DNA of 64,000 bases. Origin: Hyphomicrobiales bacterium (GTDB lineage: Bacteria; Pseudomonadota; Alphaproteobacteria; Rhizobiales; Beijerinckiaceae). Below, in pieces: positions 26,810 to 34,146 of the stretch; within the stretch, counting starts at the first letter, position 1; each line of letters begins with the position of its first letter. The stretch is from NCBI GenBank assembly GCA_900470775.1, contig UCBZ01000050.1, positions 1-64,000 of the forward strand, written 5' to 3'. The position numbers were made by a program, and so were the translations under genes. Below the pieces are notes generated by a model. That model ran no database searches, was not told the origin of the DNA, and saw only the letters and a list, made by a program, of their open reading frames with translations.

Positions 26810-27130
26810 ATGCCACGTGGTGACAAATCCAAATACACCGACAAGCAGGAACGCAAGGCCGATCACATCGCCGAGGGCTACGAGAAGCGGGGCGTCTCGG
26901 AGGAAGAAGCCGAACGCCGGGCCTGGGCCACCGTCAACAAGGACGATGGCGGCGGCAAGAAGGCCGGCGGTTCCGGACGCGGCAAGGAAACCGGGCATCC
27001 CGCCGCGCATAGGGGCGGCGAGAAGGGCGGCAAGGCCGCGGCCTCGCGCTCGGCCGAAGACCGCTCCGCATCCGCGAAGAAAGCAGCGGCCACCCGCAAG
27101 AAAAACGCCGAGCATCGCGCTCATTCCTGA
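26810..27130 (+). CDS. Small basic disordered stress-type protein
   Basis: This encodes 106 residues, beginning MPRGDKSKYTDKQERKADHI and continuing AEGYEKRGVSEEEAERRAWA, a conserved 50-residue block I know from Rhizobiales proteins often labelled plasmid stabilization protein, a label with little experimental support. The rest is Gly/Lys/Ala/Ser-rich (GGGKKAGGSGRGKETGHPAA, SAKKAAATRKKN) and probably disordered and nucleic-acid-binding. GAGGAGG precedes ATG 26810. With a perfect EcfG promoter upstream, a general-stress role is likely. Confidence 0.75.
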   Translation: MPRGDKSKYTDKQERKADHIAEGYEKRGVSEEEAERRAWATVNKDDGGGKKAGGSGRGKETGHPAAHRGGEKGGKAAASRSAEDRSASAKKAAATRKKNAEHRAHS

Positions 27131-27504
27131 TCAATAGGGACGGCCCCGCGCTGCGAGACAGTCCGCAAGGGCCGCTTCGCCGGACGCGGGTAGGCATGCA
27201 AATGGCCAGGTCGGCGCAAGGACGCTCCGCGACGATCCGGATCGGTCTGTCACGCGCCGCGCCAGTAACGCAGAGCTTTGCCGGCAAGATAATGCGGAGC
27301 CCCGCCCCGCCGACGCACCTGGGAGGGTGCTCGGCCGGGGCTGGAGGCTTGGTCAGCCTAACGCCGAGGCAGCGGTCGCGCGCACCGCTCCGGCAGGTTG
27401 GTGTCTGGACTGCGACTGCCGATAATTTACCACCGCGCCCCCGATGACGGCGCGCTTTGCTTGCGCTAGATTGAGCGTTCCCGGTCACTCATCCTTGAAG
27501 CTCC
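27131..27504. other. Intergenic region with a long imperfect hairpin
   Basis: There is no credible gene in these 374 bases. At 27298-27342, AGCCCCG and CGGGGCT enclose GCCGACGCACC and GGTGCTCGGC, giving a long, slightly bulged stem with a TGGGAG loop. No T-run follows, so it is not a simple terminator. It may belong to the 5' leader of the cold-shock mRNA, whose family is often controlled by leader structure. Confidence 0.35.
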
Positions 27505-28191
27505 ATGTACGATCGTCGCACGCCTCAGTCCTCTCAACCCTTTGTCACGCACGAAAATATCGAAGCCAAGGTCAAATGGTTCGACCCCGAAAAGGGGTTC
27601 GGTTTCGCGTCGCCAGCCGATGGCTCGGGCGACGTCTTCCTCCACATTTCGGCGATCGGCCCGCTCGATCAGCAGGCCCTGCAGCCGGGCGCCACCATCG
27701 TCTGCGATCTCGGCGAAGGACGCCGCGGCCTCCAGGTCGTCGCCGTCCATGAGATCGACGCCTCCACGGCGACGCAGTCGGCGCCGCGCTCTGCCCCCCG
27801 CGCCCCGCGCGACGATTTCGGCGGCGGCGGTTATGGTGGCGGCGGCGGCTATTCCGATCGCGGTGATCGCGGCGGCTACGGTGGTAGCGGCGGCTATGGT
27901 GGCGGCGGTGGTTACGGCGGCGGTGGTGGCGGCGGCTATGCCGATCGTGGCGGCGCCAGTAGCCGCGACAGCGGCCCGATGGAAGGGCCCTATGACGGCG
28001 CCGTGAAGTTCTTCAACGCCGAGCGCGGCTTCGGCTTCATCGCGCCCGACAAGGGCGGCCCGGACGTGTTCCTGCATGTCTCGTCGCTCGGCCGCAGCGG
28101 CCTGCAGCCGCCGATGGACGGGCAGCGCGTGCGCTTCTCGATCCGCGCCGGCAAGAAGGGCCCGGAAGCGGCCAATGTCAGCTACATCTGA
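27505..28191 (+). CDS. Double cold-shock-domain protein with Gly/Tyr-rich linker
   Basis: This encodes 228 residues. CSD1 lies at about 18-88 (AKVKWFDPEKGFGFASP with RNP1 KGFGFA; DVFLHI as RNP2). CSD2 lies at about 160-226 (GAVKFFNAERGFGFIAPDKG; DVFLHVSSL). Double-CSD proteins of 170-200 residues are common in Rhizobiales, but here the domains are joined by about 55 residues of GGGGYGGGGGYSDRG-type repeats, low in complexity and rich in Gly, Tyr, Arg and Asp. Such linkers favour multivalent RNA binding. The protein probably acts as an RNA chaperone. A strong terminator follows. Confidence 0.9.
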   Translation: MYDRRTPQSSQPFVTHENIEAKVKWFDPEKGFGFASPADGSGDVFLHISAIGPLDQQALQPGATIVCDLGEGRRGLQVVAVHEIDASTATQSAPRSAPRAPRDDFGGGGYGGGGGYSDRGDRGGYGGSGGYGGGGGYGGGGGGGYADRGGASSRDSGPMEGPYDGAVKFFNAERGFGFIAPDKGGPDVFLHVSSLGRSGLQPPMDGQRVRFSIRAGKKGPEAANVSYI

Positions 28192-28213
28192 CGCAACGAC
28201 GCGTTGAGATCTC

Positions 28214-28244
28214 AGGCCCGCCGGCTCCACCGGCGGGCCTTTTC
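28214..28244 (+). terminator. Rho-independent terminator of the cold-shock gene
   Basis: AGGCCCGCCGG (28214-28224) and CCGGCGGGCCT (28230-28240) form a perfect 11-base stem with a CTCCA loop, followed by TTTTCT. Confidence 0.85.
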
Positions 28245-28302
28245 TATTGGGGCCTGATGGTCAACCCGCCGCCCGCACATGGAAATCCTGACAGTCTATT
28301 GC

Positions 28303-29835
28303 TCAGGCTGCTGCGCGTGGGCGCGCCGCATACAGCACGCCCATCGTTGCCACGGCCAGGAGCGAGCCCAGCATCGCCGCCAGGTAGTCGCCAGACAGCA
28401 AGGGCCAGAGTGCGATCGCAACCATCGTCAAGGCCAGAAGCTCTATGAGCGTCACGGCGATGGGACTCTTCATGCGCCGCCTGATCATGCCGGTCCTCGC
28501 CAGTCTGGGTTGATGCCAGATGTTGACGAGGATGCCGCAGGCGATAGCGCAGGCAACACCAAGCAAACTGACCAGACCGGCCCAGGCATCGAACATCAGC
28601 AAGAGCATCAACGGCGGTGCGGCGAACGTGACTGCAAGCCAGGATATGGCGCCGAAACGGGCGCCCGCGCGTAAGCGAGGGGCCAGCGGTGCGGTCAAGG
28701 CAAGTTCGGCTGCTTCGTCTGCCGATATCGCGATCCAAGTCAGGCCACCGGCAATCTGGCCACACAGAACGATCAGGACCGGCACGAGCGCCGAGGCATC
28801 ATCGGCCCCGCTCGAGACCCGATAGACCGTCACGACGGCGATCGGGATCAGAAAAATGCATTGCATCAGGATCTGCGACAACAGCCACGGATCACGGAGA
28901 ATGATGCGCCGTTCCTTGAGCATCAGTGCCGCCACCGGTGACGCTCCGAAGGAGGCGCGACTGCGCCTGGCGCGGGGTGGAGCGGCAGACGCCGATCCTG
29001 CTGCCAGGACCGCATTGCGCACGAAGCTCTCGGCAAGGCCTGTGAACATCAGCACGGCCATCAGCGCAGCGCAGGCCCCCACAGCCAGGAGCGCCACGAC
29101 ATCGCCCGTCATGGCGCGGGCAGGCAACATCGCCAATTGCCAAACAGGAGACTGGGGATTGGCCATATAGTCCGCGACGAGGGCGTCCTTTGGACCTCGC
29201 CCAAAAATCGCATCCCACTGCACCATCACAAGCACCAGCAGACCGGCCAGCGCTGCCGCCACCTGCGCCGCGACGCGCGTGCTCCGGATACCGATAAGGC
29301 GAACCAGGCCCATTGCCAGTCCGATCCCGATGGCCGTTGCGCTGAGCGCAAGCGCCAGGATCAGGGGCAGGCCAGCCAACCAATGCGGTCCGCGCTGCAC
29401 CGCCAGCAGGATCAGCATCGGCGCGCCATAAAGACCGGCTTTGGAAAGCGTGAAACCAAAGACGTTGAGAGCCCTGACCAGCAGCACCGTTTGCGGTGGC
29501 AGGGGCGCGGAGAACATCAGATCGTAGTCGCCGCGCGCGTAGAGCGCATAGGCGGCGGAATCGAGCGCGGCCGAGATCATCAGGACGAACAGGAAGGCAA
29601 GATTGATGGTCAAAGTGATCTGAAGGCGCGGATCGGCAGGGTCCAGTTCGCCGGCCTGCATCAGCAGAAGCTGCGACACGCCGAAAATGATCGTGCAGAC
29701 CACAGCCAGCACGCATGCGATGCGCCAGGGACGCATTGCCGTTTTCGGGCCTGCCATGTCGGCAATGCCGCGCAATGCCAGACGCGCTTCGAGCGCCAGC
29801 ACGGCGCGGGTTGCACCCGACACGAGGGCCTTCAT
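28303..29835 (-). CDS. ABC-type exporter permease, about 12 membrane segments
   Basis: This encodes 510 residues, highly hydrophobic with an estimated 11-12 spans (for example IACVLAVVCTIIFGVSQLLL and LVPVLIVLCGQIAGGLTWIA), and a soluble segment between halves (RARRSRASFGASPVAALML). It has no recognisable catalytic motif and matches the ABC-2-like permeases with a doubled six-span unit. ATG 29835 is used; the longer frame from 29976 overlaps the ATPase gene. The stop of the ATPase gene is one base before its ATG, so the pair makes one exporter. The substrate is unknown. Confidence 0.8.
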   Translation of the reverse strand: MKALVSGATRAVLALEARLALRGIADMAGPKTAMRPWRIACVLAVVCTIIFGVSQLLLMQAGELDPADPRLQITLTINLAFLFVLMISAALDSAAYALYARGDYDLMFSAPLPPQTVLLVRALNVFGFTLSKAGLYGAPMLILLAVQRGPHWLAGLPLILALALSATAIGIGLAMGLVRLIGIRSTRVAAQVAAALAGLLVLVMVQWDAIFGRGPKDALVADYMANPQSPVWQLAMLPARAMTGDVVALLAVGACAALMAVLMFTGLAESFVRNAVLAAGSASAAPPRARRSRASFGASPVAALMLKERRIILRDPWLLSQILMQCIFLIPIAVVTVYRVSSGADDASALVPVLIVLCGQIAGGLTWIAISADEAAELALTAPLAPRLRAGARFGAISWLAVTFAAPPLMLLLMFDAWAGLVSLLGVACAIACGILVNIWHQPRLARTGMIRRRMKSPIAVTLIELLALTMVAIALWPLLSGDYLAAMLGSLLAVATMGVLYAARPRAAA

Positions 29836-29836
29836 C

Positions 29837-30586
29837 TCAGGCTGCCTCGTCGCGCGAGACGACATCGAGGAAAACATCCTCAAGGGTAGAACCCTGGGAG
29901 GCTCCACCATCGCGCAGTTCGGCCATCGTGCCTTCGCAGACCAGCCTGCCATTGCGAATGATGCCGATGCGGTCACTGAGCCGTTCAGCGACTTCGAGGA
30001 TATGCGTGGTGAGGATCACCGTCACGCCGGTTGCGACACGCTCCTGAAGCAGTTCCTTCACATGGCGCGCCATCGACGCATCGAGGCCTGTCAGCGGCTC
30101 GTCGAGGATCAGCAATTCGGGTTCGTGAATCAGCGCGCCAGCGAGAGCAACCTTCTGGCGCATCCCCTTGGAAAAGCCCTCGCAGCGCTGATCCGCCACG
30201 CGGGTTAGCTCGAGGGTCTCGAGCAGGGCGTCGCGGCGCAGCTTTGCGACCCTTGGCTCAACCTGCCAAAGGCCGGCGACAAAATCGAGATACTCGACAG
30301 GCGTGAGCTTGTCATAGACCATCGGCTCATCTGGCAGCCACGCCACCACACGTTTTGCCGCAACCGGATCACGCAGGCGGTTGATCCCGCAAATGCTGAT
30401 CTCGCCCGCGTCCGGAGCGAGCAGCCCCGCGACAATCCTGAGCGAGGTGGTCTTGCCCGCCCCGTTCGGACCCAGCAAGGCGTAGAGCTCGCCGCGGCGC
30501 ACACTGAGATCAAGGTCGTTGACAGCGGTGAGGCCGCCGAAGCGCTTCACGAGACCGCGGACAACCAGCGCATCATGGCCACTCAT
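29837..30586 (-). CDS. ABC exporter ATP-binding protein
   Basis: This encodes 249 residues. Walker A is GPNGAGKTTSL (about 38-48), the signature is FSKGMRQKVALAGALIHEP (with SKGMRQ, the form common in ABC-2 drug/antibiotic exporters), Walker B LLILDEPLTGLDA and the H-loop TTHIL. It energises the permease encoded immediately downstream. No neighbouring biosynthetic genes reveal the substrate. Confidence 0.9.
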   Translation of the reverse strand: MSGHDALVVRGLVKRFGGLTAVNDLDLSVRRGELYALLGPNGAGKTTSLRIVAGLLAPDAGEISICGINRLRDPVAAKRVVAWLPDEPMVYDKLTPVEYLDFVAGLWQVEPRVAKLRRDALLETLELTRVADQRCEGFSKGMRQKVALAGALIHEPELLILDEPLTGLDASMARHVKELLQERVATGVTVILTTHILEVAERLSDRIGIIRNGRLVCEGTMAELRDGGASQGSTLEDVFLDVVSRDEAA

Positions 30587-30745
30587 GCGAACGCTCCCAT
30601 CATTGTGGGGCGTTATGCGGCATCGCTGGTGACGTTCAGGTTAAACTGACATTGCCAGAGAACTGGCCCGGTTTGTCTGGACCGTTCGCGGGCCTGCTGC
30701 CGGGTTCGAGCCACGCATCGGGCAAGCTTCAGGATGATGCTTCGG

Positions 30746-31735
30746 TTATCCCGCCGCCGTCACGCCGCTGGCGAGAATGGCCTCGACGATCTCCTGAACG
30801 TTCAAGGCTTCGGCGAGCGTCGCAAGATGATGCGCTTCGCCTCGCGTGAGGCGAACCACGCCCTCGATCTGGCGCTTGAGTGCGACCGGACGTGCATCCG
30901 CCTGCGACAGCGCGTCGGCCGCGCGCTCCCATGTGCCGTCGGGTCGGCGGCGTTCGGCGAGCGACCAGTCGCAGAGCCGGACCGCGCCCCTGTCGCCTTC
31001 CAGCATCCAGATATTGTGATCATCCTTCGCAGTGGTGCCGACACTGCCCTTGAGTTCGACGGGGATGTCACCGGCCGAGAGCTTCGCCTCGATGCGGCGC
31101 TCCGATTTGCCCGCCTCCGGGAAAGCCACGCTCGCGGCAAGGCCATGCAGCGGGCCAGCCAGCCTGCGGCTCAGGAAGAGGAAATGCGATACGACCTCAC
31201 GGGTGAAGCCGCCCTGTTGCCGCCCGTCCAGCCAGGCTGCGGCATCGGCTTGCCAGGAGCGTGGCCAGGTTGCGAAGGCGACGTCGATCGTGATGCGCGA
31301 CACCGTGCCGACGGCTCCTTGCGCGATCCAGTCCATCAGCGTCGCCACGGCCAGCGATGAGGCGAAGGGGAAGTTGACGGCTCCCTTGTCTCCGGCCTCG
31401 TCAACGAAGGCGCGCGCAGCGGCGACATCGACCGCCAGCGGCTTCTCGCAGAAGACGCTCTTGCCGGCGGCAAGGGCGGCGCGGGCATGCACCAGATGGG
31501 ACGCGGGCGGCGAGGCGATATAGACGCAGTCGCTGGCGGCGATGATCGCCGCCGCATCGGCCAAGCGCGGAACCTGCTGGAATGTCGCTGCCATGCGCTC
31601 CATCGCCGATGGCGCCGGATCCCAGATGCCGCTGACCGTCACCAGCGGCGGCGACTGGTCGAGAATGGCGCTCAGCAGCCGCTCGCCCATGATGCCTGCG
31701 CCAATGATCCCGATCGAAAGAGTGCCGTTATGCAT
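30746..31735 (-). CDS. Gfo/Idh/MocA family oxidoreductase
   Basis: This encodes 329 residues. The Rossmann motif is at the start (LSIGIIGAGIMGERLLSAIL), then YIASPPASHLVHARAALAAGKSVFCEKPLAVD with the family EKP lysine. The C-terminal alpha/beta domain carries TREVVSHFLFLSRRLAG, where the His is in the catalytic position. Members oxidise or reduce sugars, inositols and related polyols with NAD(P). No sugar transporter or other catabolic gene is adjacent, so the substrate is unknown. Confidence 0.88.
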   Translation of the reverse strand: MHNGTLSIGIIGAGIMGERLLSAILDQSPPLVTVSGIWDPAPSAMERMAATFQQVPRLADAAAIIAASDCVYIASPPASHLVHARAALAAGKSVFCEKPLAVDVAAARAFVDEAGDKGAVNFPFASSLAVATLMDWIAQGAVGTVSRITIDVAFATWPRSWQADAAAWLDGRQQGGFTREVVSHFLFLSRRLAGPLHGLAASVAFPEAGKSERRIEAKLSAGDIPVELKGSVGTTAKDDHNIWMLEGDRGAVRLCDWSLAERRRPDGTWERAADALSQADARPVALKRQIEGVVRLTRGEAHHLATLAEALNVQEIVEAILASGVTAAG

Positions 31736-31846
31736 CGCCTGAGATTCCCTGCTCTGAGCCGAGAAGCGCGATAGCAGGATTCCCGAAATCCCACGAGCAA
31801 AGCCGTGCGTGTTCTTGAACTCAGCCGGCCCCCGAATGCGAGGCGC

Positions 31847-32386
31847 TTAGACCCGCTCCAGCGCCCGATGCGGCTCTGCCGGCAGCGTCACAGCGATGGC
31901 GTCGCCCGGCCGGATTTCCCCGCCTTCCAGCACGATGCCCATGATCCCGGCCTTGCGGACGACCCGCCCCTGAGCGTCGCGCCCGAGCACGGCGGCGAGC
32001 AGGCCGGGCCGGAACGTTTCGATCTGGGCGCAAGGGTTGCGCAGGCCGGTGATCTCGACCACGGCGTCCTCACCCAGCCGCAACCGCGCTCCGACCGGTA
32101 GCCCGAGTAGGTCGAGGCCGCGCGTCAGCACGTTCTCGCCCATCTGCCCCGGCGCGACGTCGAAGCCGGTGGCGTTGAGTTCGTCCAGCAATTCGGCGTG
32201 AAGCAGATGGACCTGGCGTAGATTCGGCTGGGTCGGATCGACCGCGACGCGCGAGCGATGCTTCACCGTCTCGCCGCAATGCGCGTCACCCTCGACGCCC
32301 AGCCCCTTCAACAGCCGGATCGAAGCCAGCGTCGGCTTGCTGAAGCGATGCCCTGGAGCGCCGCTCACCGCAATCACCGTCCCCAT
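31847..32386 (-). CDS. MOSC domain protein
   Basis: This encodes 179 residues, a stand-alone MOSC domain. Landmarks are GLGVEGDAHCG, VHLLHAELLDEL, PGQMGENVLTRGLDLLGLPV and LRNPCAQIETF, whose Cys is the conserved putative sulfur/molybdenum ligand. MOSC proteins are linked to molybdenum-cofactor-dependent reduction of N-hydroxylated compounds or to sulfur transfer; the physiological substrate is usually unknown. GGGAGAAG precedes ATG 32386, preferred over a start nine codons earlier. Confidence 0.88.
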   Translation of the reverse strand: MGTVIAVSGAPGHRFSKPTLASIRLLKGLGVEGDAHCGETVKHRSRVAVDPTQPNLRQVHLLHAELLDELNATGFDVAPGQMGENVLTRGLDLLGLPVGARLRLGEDAVVEITGLRNPCAQIETFRPGLLAAVLGRDAQGRVVRKAGIMGIVLEGGEIRPGDAIAVTLPAEPHRALERV

Positions 32387-32454
32387 GACTACTTCTCCCG
32401 CATGTCGCCGCACGCGGCTTCTGGCACGAGCGCAAACCGGAGGCGACCTCTCGA

Positions 32455-32489
32455 AATAAAAAGCCGGCCCCGCATGACGGGGCCGGCTT
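32455..32489 (-). terminator. Rho-independent terminator of bfr
   Basis: AAGCCGGCCCC (32461-32471) and GGGGCCGGCTT (32479-32489) form a perfect 11-base stem. On the minus strand it is followed by TTTTTATTT (32453-32460 region). It lies 30 bases after the bacterioferritin stop codon. Confidence 0.85.
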
Positions 32490-32518
32490 CTGCGATCCTG
32501 CCCTGACGGGCGGCGGCC

Positions 32519-33004
32519 TCAGTGGCCTTCGTCGAGCGAGCCGACATGCTTCTGGGTGTAGAGCTCGATGCCGATGCGCGCGATCAGCTCAAGCTGCGTC
32601 TCGAGGAAGTCGATATGGCCTTCCTCATCCGCCATCAGATCCTTGAAGAGCTGCTCGGACGGGTAATCGCCGACCTCGCGCGCATAGCCCGCCGCTTCCT
32701 GATAGAGCGAGCGCGCCTCGATCTCGGCCTTGAGGTCGCATTCGATGACCTCCTTGACGTTCTCGCCGATGCGCAGCGCATCGAGCGTTTGCAGGTTCGG
32801 GAAGCCTTCGAGGAAGAGGATGCGGTCGACGAAGCGGTCGGCATGGACCATCTCCTCGATCGATTCCTTCTTCCAGGTCTTGGCCATCTCCTTCAGGCCC
32901 CAGTTGTCCAGCATGCGGTAATGCAGCCAGTACTGGTTGATCGCCGTGAGCTCCGAGCGAAGCCCCTTGTTGAGATATTCGATGACCTTCTTGTCACCCT
33001 TCAT
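32519..33004 (-). CDS. bfr: Bacterioferritin
   Basis: This encodes 161 residues, standard for heme-containing bacterioferritin. The diiron ferroxidase ligands sit at the canonical positions Glu18, Glu51, His54, Glu94, Glu127 and His130, and Met52 (EEMVHAD) is the heme ligand. A 24-mer stores iron as ferric mineral in the cytoplasm. Start ATG 33004 follows GGGAGCGG; a start seven codons upstream would place coding sequence in the promoter. An iron-control palindrome lies at 33021-33043, so repression under iron limitation is expected. A Bfd-type ferredoxin, which would release the iron, is encoded just upstream. Confidence 0.95.
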   Translation of the reverse strand: MKGDKKVIEYLNKGLRSELTAINQYWLHYRMLDNWGLKEMAKTWKKESIEEMVHADRFVDRILFLEGFPNLQTLDALRIGENVKEVIECDLKAEIEARSLYQEAAGYAREVGDYPSEQLFKDLMADEEGHIDFLETQLELIARIGIELYTQKHVGSLDEGH

Positions 33005-33020
33005 GGCGCCGCTCCCACAG

Positions 33021-33043
33021 TACATTAGAATGATCCTAATGTA
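33021..33043. promoter_or_regulatory. Iron control element (Irr/Fur-type box) before bfr
   Basis: TACATTAG and CTAATGTA form perfect 8-base arms around AATGATC, containing TTAGAATGATCCTAA, which matches the rhizobial iron-control element (TTAGAA...TTCTAA) bound by Irr. It starts 17 bases before the bfr ATG, where bound Irr would block transcription. Confidence 0.75.
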
Positions 33044-33103
33044 GGACAGCCAATTTCAGAAGGAAAGCAAAAAAGGCGAAAGGGCCGGGATAATCGGCAG
33101 CGC

Positions 33104-33391
33104 TCAGGCGGCAGCGCGGTCGTTGTCCATGACGAGGCCATCCATCATCTGCCCGACGGAGACATGCACGGCGCATTCGATGTCGCGGCTGGCGCAGGAG
33201 CCGCACTGCGTCATGCAGGCGGCGCGGGCCTCGGCCAGGATGGCGCGGACCTCGCGGGCGCAGCGCCCGCAATTGGGGCTGCAACCCAGGCAATCATAGG
33301 CTTCCCCGGCCGTTTTCGGCCCGGTGCCATCAGGGGCGATGGTGCCCTTGATCTGGGAGCAGGACAGGACGTTGCAGGAGCAGACGATCAC
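33104..33391 (-). CDS. bfd: Bacterioferritin-associated ferredoxin-like [2Fe-2S] protein
   Basis: This encodes 95 residues from a GTG start. Cys4-x-Cys6 and the later Cys41-x-x-Cys44 (with Cys34 and Cys37 nearby, in DCLGCSPNCGRCARE) match the BFD [2Fe-2S] domain, which reduces bacterioferritin mineral to mobilise iron. The C-terminus extends about 30 residues beyond a typical Bfd and has four more cysteines (ACMTQCGSCASRDIEC), which may bind another metal or be redox-active. No strong ribosome site precedes the GTG; instead a 5-codon frame ends on it (GTGA overlap). It follows irr by 23 bases and is probably in the irr operon. Confidence 0.8.
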   Translation of the reverse strand: MIVCSCNVLSCSQIKGTIAPDGTGPKTAGEAYDCLGCSPNCGRCAREVRAILAEARAACMTQCGSCASRDIECAVHVSVGQMMDGLVMDNDRAAA

Positions 33392-33414
33392 TTGGGAACG
33401 ATCACTTGCGAAAA

Positions 33415-33960
33415 TCAGGCGTGGTGAGAGGCCAGATGCGCAAGCGGCATCTTGGTTTCTATCTCCTGGCCATCGGCGCGGCGCAGCCGCACGATCACCT
33501 CGACCGAGGAGATCACCATGCCGTCGGGCGCCTGCGGCAGGCCGGCGACCTGGATCATCGAGCCGGGGATGTCGACGACGGTCTCGTCTTCCTCATTGTA
33601 GAAATGATGGTGCTCGGAGACGTTGGTGTCGAAGAAGGTCTTGGGACCCGAGACCGAGACCTGGCGCAGCAGGCCCGCTTCCGAGAACTGGCGCAGGGTA
33701 TTGTAGACGGTGGCCAGCGACAGCGGCTCGCGGGCGCGCAGCGCCTCCTCATAGAGCATCTCGGCGCTGACATGGCGGTCGCCCTTGGCGAAGAGCAGCC
33801 AGCCAAGCGCCATGCGCTGCCGCGTCGGCCGCAGGCCGGCGGTACGCAACCGCGCCTTCACGGCGCTGATCGGGCAGGACGAAGGACTCTTCTGCGGCCA
33901 GGGAATATGGTCCGCCATGACCCGCTGCTGGTCCTGATCCTTCAGGGACGAAACGCTCAT
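33415..33960 (-). CDS. irr: Fur-family iron response regulator Irr
   Basis: This encodes 181 residues. The winged helix has the Irr-type sequence LRTAGLRPTRQRMALGWLLF and LATVYNTLRQFSEAGLLRQV, and the His-rich motif SEHHHFYNEEDE with VDIPG following is diagnostic of Irr rather than Fur. Irr represses iron-consuming genes and activates uptake when heme is scarce. ATG 33960 follows GGAAGG; a TTG six codons upstream is an alternative. A large palindrome upstream (33996-34020) suggests self-regulation or cross-regulation. The linkage irr-bfd-bfr puts regulator and iron store together. Confidence 0.92.
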   Translation of the reverse strand: MSVSSLKDQDQQRVMADHIPWPQKSPSSCPISAVKARLRTAGLRPTRQRMALGWLLFAKGDRHVSAEMLYEEALRAREPLSLATVYNTLRQFSEAGLLRQVSVSGPKTFFDTNVSEHHHFYNEEDETVVDIPGSMIQVAGLPQAPDGMVISSVEVIVRLRRADGQEIETKMPLAHLASHHA

Positions 33961-33995
33961 CGACAACGCCTTCCACAAGGCCGGCTGGCCGGCTC

Positions 33996-34020
33996 GTAGT
34001 TTAGAAAATATCTAAACTAC
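33996..34020. promoter_or_regulatory. Iron control element before irr
   Basis: GTAGTTTAGA and TCTAAACTAC are perfect 10-base arms around AAATA, containing TTTAGAAAATATCTAAA, a close match to the iron-control element. It lies 36 bases upstream of the irr start in AT-rich DNA and so probably controls irr and bfd. Confidence 0.75.
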
Positions 34021-34146
34021 TGATATTGTTGTTATATTTGTCGTAAAGCCGTCCCGGTGTCAATCTTCGCGGGTGCGGCATCCCGTCATCGCCCCCATGC
34101 TTTGGCCGCACGAAGCCGTGATCGAGTGGCCCGGCCCGCGGGCCGC

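Noticed and set aside
27840..27955. Tandem GGY-coding repeats as a possible CRISPR or satellite array
   Set aside because: The repeats are in frame and encode the Gly/Tyr linker of the cold-shock protein; there are no spacers and no cas genes.
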